Source of the DNA: Deefgea salmonis
GTDB taxonomy: Bacteria > Pseudomonadota > Gammaproteobacteria > Burkholderiales > Chitinibacteraceae
Assembly: GCF_020531905.1 (NCBI RefSeq)
Contig: NZ_JAJAWG010000002.1
Span: 186,001 to 250,000, forward strand
DNA: 64,000 bases
Reading direction: 5' to 3'
Of this stretch, positions 27,260 to 35,569 are shown one piece after another. The notes beneath the pieces were generated by a model. It searched no databases and had not been told where the DNA came from. It was given only the letters and a program-made list of their open reading frames with translations. The position numbers and the translations under genes were made by a program. Each line of letters starts with the position of its first letter. Within the stretch, counting starts at the first letter, position 1.

Positions 27260-28265
27260 ACCCTTGGTTTCAATAATTATGCCCGCATTTAATGCAGCAA
27301 AGTATATTGAAGCAGCGATAGATAGTGTATTAATTCAGACTTACCGCAATTTCGAATTGATAGTTGTTGATGATGGTTCTACCGATGCTACTTCAGAAAT
27401 AGTGCAACGTTATGCTGATGCTCGGGTGAAGTTCTATATTAATTCTGTAAATAAAGGCTTGATTTATACACGAAACTTTGCAATTTCCAATTCAAATGGT
27501 GATTATATTGCTTTTTTAGACTCTGATGATATTGCATTTCCAACAAGACTAGAAAAACAAGTTTGTTTTTTAGAAGTGGAGCCAAGTGCGGCAGGCGTCG
27601 GCGCATTTGTGCAGTCGATTGATTCCAATGGTGCTATTCGTGGCAAACCATGGAGATATCCAACGCAAGCAAAAGAAATAAAAGCACTATTGCTATTTAA
27701 AATATGCATTAATACCTCTTCGTTTATGATTCGCTCAAATCTATTAAAAAATAATTTGTTTGACCTAGACATACCTTATGCAGAAGATTATGCCTTGTAT
27801 ATTCAGTTAAGTAAAAATAATAATCTAGTTAATCTTCCTGAAGTACTCACTTTCTATCGTGTACATTCAACGAATACATCTAAAGAGAAAAAAACTGAGT
27901 TGTCACGTTGTCTAGATATGATTACTCTAGCTGAACTAAGGTCTCTGAATATCAACGCCTCCCCAGATGAACTAATCATTCATCGATACTTAGAGTGGTT
28001 TAACTTACCACCATCAGTAGAACTTTTGCAAAACTGCTGCGACTGGCTAAATAAAATTAAGGCGGCAAATTTAAGTTTTCATATTTATGATCAGTCCTCA
28101 TTAGATAAAACACTAAATAGTATTTGGATGTCGGTTTGTAAACATAATGCTTCCAACTTGGGATTACGAATTATTTTTGAGTATTTCAAGAATAATCCAA
28201 GTCGTTTTGTGGTTAATCTAGACTTATTTCGTTTTGCATTCAAAGCCTTGGTGCGTAAATGCTAA
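27249..28265 (+). CDS. GT2 family glycosyltransferase
   Basis: The 338-residue GT-A enzyme has the N-terminal signature VSIIMPAFNAAKYIEAAIDSV, the motif ELIVVDDGSTD and the DXD-type YIAFLDSDDI. A later acidic motif (PYAEDYALYIQL) matches the catalytic-base region. It overlaps the GT32 gene by 11 bases and the flippase by 7. It probably transfers one repeat-unit sugar with inversion. The exact specificity is unknown. Confidence 0.88.
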   Translation: MTSKPLVSIIMPAFNAAKYIEAAIDSVLIQTYRNFELIVVDDGSTDATSEIVQRYADARVKFYINSVNKGLIYTRNFAISNSNGDYIAFLDSDDIAFPTRLEKQVCFLEVEPSAAGVGAFVQSIDSNGAIRGKPWRYPTQAKEIKALLLFKICINTSSFMIRSNLLKNNLFDLDIPYAEDYALYIQLSKNNNLVNLPEVLTFYRVHSTNTSKEKKTELSRCLDMITLAELRSLNINASPDELIIHRYLEWFNLPPSVELLQNCCDWLNKIKAANLSFHIYDQSSLDKTLNSIWMSVCKHNASNLGLRIIFEYFKNNPSRFVVNLDLFRFAFKALVRKC

Positions 28266-29581
28266 GTAGCATAAAAAACAAAATGAATTCAGCAAGCATA
28301 AAATCGATGCTATGGCTTGTTAGCGAAAAAATAATTCGTATGTTTTCGGGGGTGATTGTTGGGCTCTGGATTGCTAGATATTTAGGCCCTAGCCAATATG
28401 GAATGTATACCTTTGCTTTGGCCTGGGTTTCTTTGTTTAATGCCATTGCATGGTTTGGTGTTGGTGAGAACGTAATTAGGAATTTAGTTCGTGAAGAAGG
28501 AAGTGAGGGCGAGCTCATGGGGGCTGCCTTTGCAATTAGATTGTTCGGTTCTATTTTAGCTGGAGTTCTAGCAATTGCGGGAATTTTAATCACGCATGGC
28601 AATGATTTATTGCTGGTTAAATTGGTAATATTTATGAGCTTGGCAATTCCATTTGCTGAGATGCCAGCAGGAATTTTCTTGTTTTTTCAAAGTAAGCTTG
28701 ATGTTGCAAAACCTGTAATGGCGCAAAATATAATTAGAATTTTAGCAGCAATATTTAGAATAATATTAGTTATTGGTGCGTTTGAATTGATTTGGTTTGG
28801 CTTTGCTATTTTAATTGAGTCGGCGCTTATTTGTGCTTCGTTATTTTTATTGTATAAAATTTATGGTGGCAAAATTAGCACTTGGCGATATAGGTTGAGT
28901 AGCATTGTATTAATGCTGCGACAAGGTGCCCCAATTGCGCTTGCATCATTAGTCGGTTCACTCAGCGCTAGAACGGATCAATTAATGCTAGGCTGGTTTA
29001 CTAATTTTTCACAAGTTGGAATGTATTCTGCAGCGTTACGATTTTCTGAGATTTGGTGGTCGTTTGCACCTATTATTATGAACTCTCTATCGCCGAAGTA
29101 TATTTTTAATATTGAGAATGAAGCAGTATTAAAGCAAAATATTTCAAATATAATGGCTTATCTTTTCTTGTTGTCATTTATTCCTGTTGTTGGCGTATTA
29201 GTGTTGGGACAGTACGCCATTCCCTTTTTGCTTGGGGAGCAATATGCTGATGCTTTGCCCATTTTATATGTTCATGTTTTTATGGCGATTCTGATTTTTT
29301 TTGATGCGCCAACAGGCCAATATCTTTTGGCTCAGCAACGACAAAAACAAATGATATGGAAGTCATTTTTTTTATTACTGGTTAATTTTATGCTTAACTA
29401 TTTATTTATTCCTCTTTGGGGGGCATTAGGTGCTGCAATTGCTACCTTATGCTCATATGTGTTAATGCAAGTTGTGTTGTATCGTATGTTACCAATATTT
29501 AAAGATTTGGCTGATATGCAAAATCAAGCATTTGTCGTTATGTTGCGAATCATTAGAGGAAAGAGCATTGTATGGGGTTGA
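28259..29581 (+). CDS. wzx: Wzx-type oligosaccharide flippase
   Basis: The 440-residue MATE/MVF-fold membrane protein has about 12-14 helices. Characteristic segments include LVSEKIIRMFSGVIVGLWIARYLGPSQYG (N-terminal), GAPIALASLVGSLSARTDQLMLG (middle) and FIPLWGALGAAIATLCSYV (C-terminal). It flips undecaprenyl-linked repeat units to the periplasm. It overlaps the next gene by 10 bases. The gene is distinctly AT-rich compared with the flanking housekeeping DNA, as usual for repeat-unit assembly genes. Confidence 0.88.
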   Translation: MLSSIKNKMNSASIKSMLWLVSEKIIRMFSGVIVGLWIARYLGPSQYGMYTFALAWVSLFNAIAWFGVGENVIRNLVREEGSEGELMGAAFAIRLFGSILAGVLAIAGILITHGNDLLLVKLVIFMSLAIPFAEMPAGIFLFFQSKLDVAKPVMAQNIIRILAAIFRIILVIGAFELIWFGFAILIESALICASLFLLYKIYGGKISTWRYRLSSIVLMLRQGAPIALASLVGSLSARTDQLMLGWFTNFSQVGMYSAALRFSEIWWSFAPIIMNSLSPKYIFNIENEAVLKQNISNIMAYLFLLSFIPVVGVLVLGQYAIPFLLGEQYADALPILYVHVFMAILIFFDAPTGQYLLAQQRQKQMIWKSFFLLLVNFMLNYLFIPLWGALGAAIATLCSYVLMQVVLYRMLPIFKDLADMQNQAFVVMLRIIRGKSIVWG

Positions 29582-30780
29582 AAATATTATTTGCCATGCG
29601 AGATGCGCTACCACCGTTCCGTGTTGATGTAAAAATTCTTTTTGGTAAATATTTATTTGATAAAGGAATCTCCACGCATTTGGTCGGCCGCTCTAAATCT
29701 CAAAATCTGAGTCCTATTGTATGGAATGCTGGCGACGTATCGGTTTCAGCGACTGATGGCGAGGGCATAATAAAGACCTTTTATTGTATGCTGTTAGAGT
29801 CTTGGTTTCTTTTATTGTATGGCCGTACGGCCGATATTATTCAGGTTCGTGATCGTATTCGATTGTTGCCAGCTGCGTGGCTTTCGTCTTTTTTATGGAA
29901 TAAACCTTTCGTTTATTGGGTTTCCTTTCCAATTGTTGAAGGTTATGAGTTGTCATGGCAATCATTGAAGGGCGCAAGTAAGTTGAAGTCTTTCGCTTTT
30001 ATGCTGCGTTATAAATTGGCAAATTGGTTTTTTTATAAGCTGCTGCCAAAGACGGCGAATCTTATTTTTGTGCAAAGTGAGGCAATGAAGCGAGAAATGG
30101 CAAGTCGTGGATTTTCTATTGCCAAAATGCACGCGGTTCCGATGGGGGTTGATCTTGAAATGTTCTCTGAGCCTGTGGCTAAACCGCATCTAGCTTGTGA
30201 CGACGATTCGTTTGTTCTCGGATATTTGGGATCAATTTCTAAAGCGAGGCAGTCTGATTTCCTATTGGATGTTTTACTTGCCGCCAGTTGCAAGATTCAA
30301 AATATTAAATTACTGATTATTGGTGATGGTGTAACAGAGTCTGATCGTGTTTGGTTACGTGAAGAAATTGGCCGTAAAGGCCTGCAAGGAAAAGTTGAAA
30401 TATCTGGTTGGATGCCGCAGCTTGAGGGTATATCGCTGCTTGCTAGTGTTGATGTTGGTTTATCACCAATACCCCGTGGAAAATTATTTGATGTCTCATC
30501 GCCAACAAAAGCAGTTGAGTATCTGGCTTGTGGTATTCCTTGTGTTGGTAATGATATCCCCGATCAACAATTGGTTATTAATCAAAGCGCTGCCGGCTTG
30601 TGCGTACCTATGACGGTTGAGTCATTTGTTTCGGCTATTGAAATATTGTATTCCGATAAAAATAAATTACATGTCATGTCTGTCAATGCTAAAAATTATG
30701 TGCGTAATAATAGAAATTATAATGTTATTTCTCATTCTATTTTTAAGTGCTATCAGAATTTACTTTCGGTATGTAAATAA
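29572..30780 (+). CDS. GT4 family glycosyltransferase
   Basis: The 402-residue GT-B enzyme has a C-terminal half with SKARQSDFLLDVLLAA, LLIIGDG, ISGWMP and SSPTKAVEYLACGIPCVGNDIPDQ. The last carries the E-x7-E-like nucleotide-sugar motif of GT4 retaining transferases. The N-terminal acceptor domain is divergent. It starts at the ATG at 29572, overlapping wzx by 10 bases. Confidence 0.85.
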   Translation: MGLKILFAMRDALPPFRVDVKILFGKYLFDKGISTHLVGRSKSQNLSPIVWNAGDVSVSATDGEGIIKTFYCMLLESWFLLLYGRTADIIQVRDRIRLLPAAWLSSFLWNKPFVYWVSFPIVEGYELSWQSLKGASKLKSFAFMLRYKLANWFFYKLLPKTANLIFVQSEAMKREMASRGFSIAKMHAVPMGVDLEMFSEPVAKPHLACDDDSFVLGYLGSISKARQSDFLLDVLLAASCKIQNIKLLIIGDGVTESDRVWLREEIGRKGLQGKVEISGWMPQLEGISLLASVDVGLSPIPRGKLFDVSSPTKAVEYLACGIPCVGNDIPDQQLVINQSAAGLCVPMTVESFVSAIEILYSDKNKLHVMSVNAKNYVRNNRNYNVISHSIFKCYQNLLSVCK

Positions 30781-30797
30781 ATTAATAAGGAATGAAT

Positions 30798-33011
30798 GTG
30801 AAAAATATTATTGCGTTGTTTTTTGTATTTATTCTTCCTGCTAGCTTTGCAGATTGGATTGAGACAACTGATCCTCTAGTTGTTACTGCATTTCCTGTTC
30901 ATCAAGCTGAAATTAAGCAAAATCCACCACAATTTCGTTGGCCACAGCCTGCTCGTATTCCTACTGGCTATGAGGTTCAATTGCTAAGTGGTCGTGGTAT
31001 TAATTATTCATTTAATGTGATGAGGAATTGGCTGTTACCTAGTCAGTTATTCCCTGCGGATACGTATTCTTGGCGAGTTCGTACGAAAGATGCGGGTGCC
31101 GTTTGGAGCGATTGGCGTCAATTTACTTTAGCGGCTAATGCAGATGTGTTTTTAGTGCCAGAAAATGCGCTACTTTTGAGTCGGTTGAAAGCAAAGTCTC
31201 GTCCGAAGTCATTGCCAATTCATTCTGCAGGCGTCGACGATTGGCGCTTAAAAATAAATACTGAGCGCACTAATTCTGTATCGAGTTTAAAAAATAATGT
31301 TGATTTACAAATACAAAGTCCGATTTTAAAAGATACAGATATACCACTAATTGCGAGCAGCGTAGATAGTTCTGCTTGGGCGGCATCGCAAGCTAATATT
31401 CGTAACCGTGCAGAAGCCGAATCACGTCAGTTACGCAATAGTGCATTACTCTGGCAAATTACACGCAATCCTAATTATTTTTCCGAGGCGATTCGCCGAG
31501 GGAATGCTTTAGTCGCGCTCGATTTAAAAGGGTCGACGAGTTATAAAAATCAAGATCAAGCAACGCGAGCTATCGCATGGGCACTGGTACAAAGTATTGA
31601 TTTACTAGCGAGTGATTTACCAGCAGTAACGCGTATCGCTTGGTTGAACAACGCCAAGGCCCGAACTTGGGAAATCTATCGTGATTTAGCCAATTACAAT
31701 TGGCGCTTGGATCAGACGCCATTTGATTCGCATGGTTCTACCAATCTGGGCTATGTGGCCGCGATTTCGACCTTATTGGTGGGTGATGCGCCCGAGGCCG
31801 ATATTTGGTTTCGCGATACATTCCATGCGTATGCACAATATATAAATCCATTTGGTGGTGAAGAGGGGGGATTTGCTAATGGCTCCGCTTATGCTGAATA
31901 TTCTGCCGATTTTTATTTACAGCTATGGGATCCCATCGCGATTGCTTCGGGTATTAGTTTTTATGACAAACCGTGGTCAAAAGGGATGCTGTCGTACTTT
32001 GCTTATTTTCTACCGCCAGGCTCGCCTAGCCATGTTTTTGGGGATGGGGCCGAAACTAAGCCTTATTTCCCGTTAATGAAAGCCTACGCGAGCCGATTTA
32101 ATACACCCTTAGCGGCTTGGTATTATCGAAATTTAATTGGCGATGAAAGTGCTAGTACTTTGCTTTCAGCACCATTGCCCTTACCGATTGAAAGTGCTGC
32201 AACCGCTTTGCCTAGTATTAATTCGTACTATTTTCCAACGATAGGCTGGGCAGCAATGCACAGCGAATTGGCAGATCGAAATCGCACGTCTTTGTATTTT
32301 AAATCCAGTCCATATGGCAGTTTTAATCACAGCCACGGCGATCAAAATACGTTTACTTTAGTGGATCAAGGCCGGCCGATCTTGGTCGATAGTGGTATTT
32401 ATGATTGGTATGGATCAGCCCATTGGCATCAATGGTATCGACATACTAAGGCCCATAACGGGATCACGTTTGATGGTGGCCAAGGGCAAATTACCCATGA
32501 TACTAATGCGAGTACATTGGCAAAAGGCCAAATTACTCAATATCAATTTGCAGACAAGATCGATATGGTCGAAGGCGATGCTATGCAAGCCTATGGCGGG
32601 CAATTAAGCCAAGCATTGCGCCGAATTTGGTATTTACGTGATCAAAATTTAATCGTGGTTTGGGATAAGCTGAAATCCCCCGTGGCGCGACAATTTGAAT
32701 GGAATCTGCATGCGAATGAGGCATTTGATCTTTCGCTACCAAAGCAATACGTTTTGCCAAATCAAGGTAAACCGATTTGTATTAATACGGTTTGGCCAGA
32801 ATTAACGAATGCTGTTCAAACGAGTGGCTACGATGTTCCGCCTGAAATGAAGTCAATTCCCCCTGTTTGGCATCTGCGGGTATCTTCGAGTTTAATGCTT
32901 GAACAACAATTTGTTCATATCATTAATCTAAATTGCTTGATAAAGCCAAGCTATAGTTTTGATTTTGACCAGTCAAAATTGATACTTGATAGTAAAGAAA
33001 TTAACTTCTAA
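30798..33011 (+). CDS. Secreted heparinase II/III-family polysaccharide lyase
   Basis: The protein of about 737 residues has a signal peptide (MKNIIALFFVFILPASFA). A fibronectin-like/DUF4962 N-terminal section (FRWPQPARIPTGYEVQL) and an (alpha/alpha) toroid (residues about 190-430) follow. The C-terminal heparinase II/III beta-domain carries FNHSHGDQNTFTLVDQGRP and AHNGITFDGG. The His in NHSHGDQN and nearby Tyr residues match the catalytic region of uronate-specific lyases. It would trim or release the exopolysaccharide in the periplasm. The GTG at 30798 is preferred: AAGGA lies 6 bases upstream, whereas it abuts the ATG at 30792. A 160-base gap with no gene follows. Confidence 0.8.
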   Translation: MKNIIALFFVFILPASFADWIETTDPLVVTAFPVHQAEIKQNPPQFRWPQPARIPTGYEVQLLSGRGINYSFNVMRNWLLPSQLFPADTYSWRVRTKDAGAVWSDWRQFTLAANADVFLVPENALLLSRLKAKSRPKSLPIHSAGVDDWRLKINTERTNSVSSLKNNVDLQIQSPILKDTDIPLIASSVDSSAWAASQANIRNRAEAESRQLRNSALLWQITRNPNYFSEAIRRGNALVALDLKGSTSYKNQDQATRAIAWALVQSIDLLASDLPAVTRIAWLNNAKARTWEIYRDLANYNWRLDQTPFDSHGSTNLGYVAAISTLLVGDAPEADIWFRDTFHAYAQYINPFGGEEGGFANGSAYAEYSADFYLQLWDPIAIASGISFYDKPWSKGMLSYFAYFLPPGSPSHVFGDGAETKPYFPLMKAYASRFNTPLAAWYYRNLIGDESASTLLSAPLPLPIESAATALPSINSYYFPTIGWAAMHSELADRNRTSLYFKSSPYGSFNHSHGDQNTFTLVDQGRPILVDSGIYDWYGSAHWHQWYRHTKAHNGITFDGGQGQITHDTNASTLAKGQITQYQFADKIDMVEGDAMQAYGGQLSQALRRIWYLRDQNLIVVWDKLKSPVARQFEWNLHANEAFDLSLPKQYVLPNQGKPICINTVWPELTNAVQTSGYDVPPEMKSIPPVWHLRVSSSLMLEQQFVHIINLNCLIKPSYSFDFDQSKLILDSKEINF

Positions 33012-33180
33012 CTCAGATGGCCAAGGTAATGCAGTCGTTGTAACTGATATGCAGAGCGTCATCGCAAAGTCAAATGCTAGAAATAATTGATTTTATAGTC
33101 TGCATAGGTGTTGGGTTAAAAAGATCGATCAGGATAAGATTAATCAACTCAATTCATAGTCAATTTAATAAGTGATTTTT

Positions 33181-34506
33181 ATGCACGTTAAAAAAGAATT
33201 AAAGTATTTTTTTCGATACCTTGTTCGAGATGGCTTTATTGCAGATTTTGTTTTGCGTAAGGTTTTGGGGTCGCAGCCTACGGTGAAAAGCTCGTCTGAT
33301 TATCAATTTAAAATGTTGAATAAAAGTCTAGTTCGTGCTGTTGAAACTTTACCTGCTTATACTCAGGTTGATTTAAAAGAGGGTAATCACGGCTCTTTGG
33401 CGGATTTAATTAGTAAATTTCAAATTGTCACCAAGGCGGATCTACTAGAAAAACCGACTATGTATTATCCCTATCAGGCTAAGCCGAAACGATGGCATTC
33501 AGTAGGGAAGTCCAGTGGTACCACTGGATCGCCACTTGTGATATTTCGCGATCTATATTCTGTGCTTATTGAGAATTACTTTGTAAAACGTCATTGGCAA
33601 GAGTGTGGTTTTGTTCTTGGGCAGAGATGTGCTTCATTACGCGGTGATCATATTGTTGAATTAAATAGTAGTACACCCCCGTTTTGGTTTTTTAATCGAT
33701 ATAATAATCAGTTGTTAATTTCTTCACGTCATTTGGTTGCGGCATGTATAGATGCAATTATAAATGAGTTAAGGGATTTTTCTCCTCAAATGTTGCAGGC
33801 TTATCCTTCTACTGCATTTACTTTGGCTAAATATTTGGAAGAGAAAAATCAATATTTATCTATTCCAATCATATTTACCAGTTCGGAGCCATTGTATTTA
33901 CATCAAAGAGCACTTATTGAATCTCGCTTGCAGGGTAAATCTTATGATATGTACGGTATGGCCGAGCGTGTTGCTTTTGTAACTGAATGTGAACATGGTG
34001 AAATGCATGTTAATAGCGAATACTCTTTGGTTGAAATTGTCGATGATAATGATATTGCAACAGATGATTATGGTTATGTAGTTGGTACTACTTTCCATAA
34101 TAAAGCAATGCCTTTGATTCGTTATAAATTATCCGATAGAACTAAGTGGAAAAAAATAGCCTGTCAATGTGGTAGTGTTTTTCCTGTTGTTGAGCCTATT
34201 GTCGGAAAATACGAAGATCAGATATTTGGTGGAAGTGGCGCGCCAATTAGTCCATCGGTCTTAACTTTTGCGTTTAAAGGTGTTAAAAATATTTTGAAAT
34301 CACAGGTGGCTCAAATAACATCTGCTATTTGGGAAGTCAGGATTGTTCCAGATTGTCGATATTCTGATGTAGATGGGCAATTGCTTATACGTAATATCGC
34401 TGAATTAGTTGATGCTCACATTATAATCAATATTATTCTCAGAGATGACTTGCCAAATACACTGTCTGGCAAGTTTAGGTGGGTTGTGAACGAGATGAAG
34501 AATTAA
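33181..34506 (+). CDS. CapK-like adenylate-forming enzyme (phenylacetate-CoA-ligase fold), copy 1
   Basis: The 441-residue protein has the AMP-binding loop SVGKSSGTTGSPLVIFRD. It also has a second adenylation motif, YDMYGMAERVAFVTECEHGE, and MPLIRYKLSDRTKW near the hinge. It is related to PaaK and to CapK proteins of capsule loci. The expected chemistry is carboxylate adenylation followed by transfer to a thiol or amine. A carrier protein is not encoded nearby, so the acceptor is unknown. The start could also be the GTG at 33172. It lies immediately before a GT4 gene. A decorating role on the polysaccharide is inferred. Confidence 0.78.
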   Translation: MHVKKELKYFFRYLVRDGFIADFVLRKVLGSQPTVKSSSDYQFKMLNKSLVRAVETLPAYTQVDLKEGNHGSLADLISKFQIVTKADLLEKPTMYYPYQAKPKRWHSVGKSSGTTGSPLVIFRDLYSVLIENYFVKRHWQECGFVLGQRCASLRGDHIVELNSSTPPFWFFNRYNNQLLISSRHLVAACIDAIINELRDFSPQMLQAYPSTAFTLAKYLEEKNQYLSIPIIFTSSEPLYLHQRALIESRLQGKSYDMYGMAERVAFVTECEHGEMHVNSEYSLVEIVDDNDIATDDYGYVVGTTFHNKAMPLIRYKLSDRTKWKKIACQCGSVFPVVEPIVGKYEDQIFGGSGAPISPSVLTFAFKGVKNILKSQVAQITSAIWEVRIVPDCRYSDVDGQLLIRNIAELVDAHIIINIILRDDLPNTLSGKFRWVVNEMKN

Positions 34507-34507
34507 T

Positions 34508-35569
34508 ATGAAAAAAATAATTATGGTTGGTACTGATCTACATGGGCAAGGGGGAATTGCTTCGGTAGTGTGTACCTATCAAAAAGCAGGGGTTTTTGAA
34601 AAAAATAATATTCAATATATTGCATCGCATGTAGCTGGTAGCGCGCTGAAAAAATGCTTGGTATTTTTATGTGCATGGCTGAAATTTTTTGCATATTGCT
34701 GCCTTGGGAAGGTCAGTATATTGCATTTAAAAATGGCATCTTATGGTAGTTTTATGCGCAAGTATGCCTTTTTTGTGGTGGCTAGAGTTTTTGGGATTAA
34801 AACCGTAGTTCATTTGCATGGTGGTGAATTCGACTTATTTTATCGAGAGCGTAGCAATTCAATTCAAAAAATGATGATTCGTGACATCCTTAGTCATGCC
34901 GATTTTTTTGTGGCACTGTCTAATCAGTGGCAATTAAAATTACATAAAATGTGTGCAAGCGCTAATGTGGTCACTATCTACAATCCGATTATTGTTCCTA
35001 AGCAAATTTCTAAACAGCGCGCTGCTAATTTATTGATATTCCTTGGGAATGTTTCCGAATCTAAGGGTACATTTGATTTGATTCGTGCCATGCCTGATGT
35101 AATTAAATTAAATCCCTCCGTTCAATTAAAAATTGGTGGCACCGGTGAAATTGAAACTGCTCGTCAATTGGCGGTCGATTTAAAAGTCGATGCGCACGTT
35201 GAGTTCTTGGGCTGGGTGGTTGGCGAGGACAAAGAGCGGCTGCTTAATTCAGCGACCTTATTATTGCTACCTTCGTATAACGAAGGTTTGCCGATGTCTA
35301 TTTTAGAAGCAATGGCCCATGGCTTGCCGGTGATTGCTAGCGATGTGGGTGGGATTCCCGAGGCACTTGCTTGCTGCGTTGCCGATTGCATTGTTAAGCC
35401 AGGCGATGTGATTGATTTGGCCAATAAAATTAATCATTTATTAGCCGATGATGCTTTGCGTGGGCAAATTGCACGGAAATTGCAGCAAACCGTGGCGGAG
35501 AAATTTGATGTTGAGGTTGTTGCTAATGAATTGACACAACTCTACAACCGCTTGTTGGAAGTGCAGTGA
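34508..35569 (+). CDS. GT4 family glycosyltransferase
   Basis: The 353-residue GT-B protein has an N-terminal DLHGQGGIASVVCTYQKAG loop, KTVVHLHGGEFD, FLGNVSESKGTFDLIRAM, VEFLGWVVGEDKERLL and YNEGLPMSILEAMAHGLPVIASDVGGIPE. The last is the strong E-x7-E region of GT4. It should add a sugar with retention. The first half of the gene is noticeably richer in A/T than the second half, which reads like a mosaic. Its stop overlaps the next ATG (TGATG). Confidence 0.88.
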   Translation: MKKIIMVGTDLHGQGGIASVVCTYQKAGVFEKNNIQYIASHVAGSALKKCLVFLCAWLKFFAYCCLGKVSILHLKMASYGSFMRKYAFFVVARVFGIKTVVHLHGGEFDLFYRERSNSIQKMMIRDILSHADFFVALSNQWQLKLHKMCASANVVTIYNPIIVPKQISKQRAANLLIFLGNVSESKGTFDLIRAMPDVIKLNPSVQLKIGGTGEIETARQLAVDLKVDAHVEFLGWVVGEDKERLLNSATLLLLPSYNEGLPMSILEAMAHGLPVIASDVGGIPEALACCVADCIVKPGDVIDLANKINHLLADDALRGQIARKLQQTVAEKFDVEVVANELTQLYNRLLEVQ

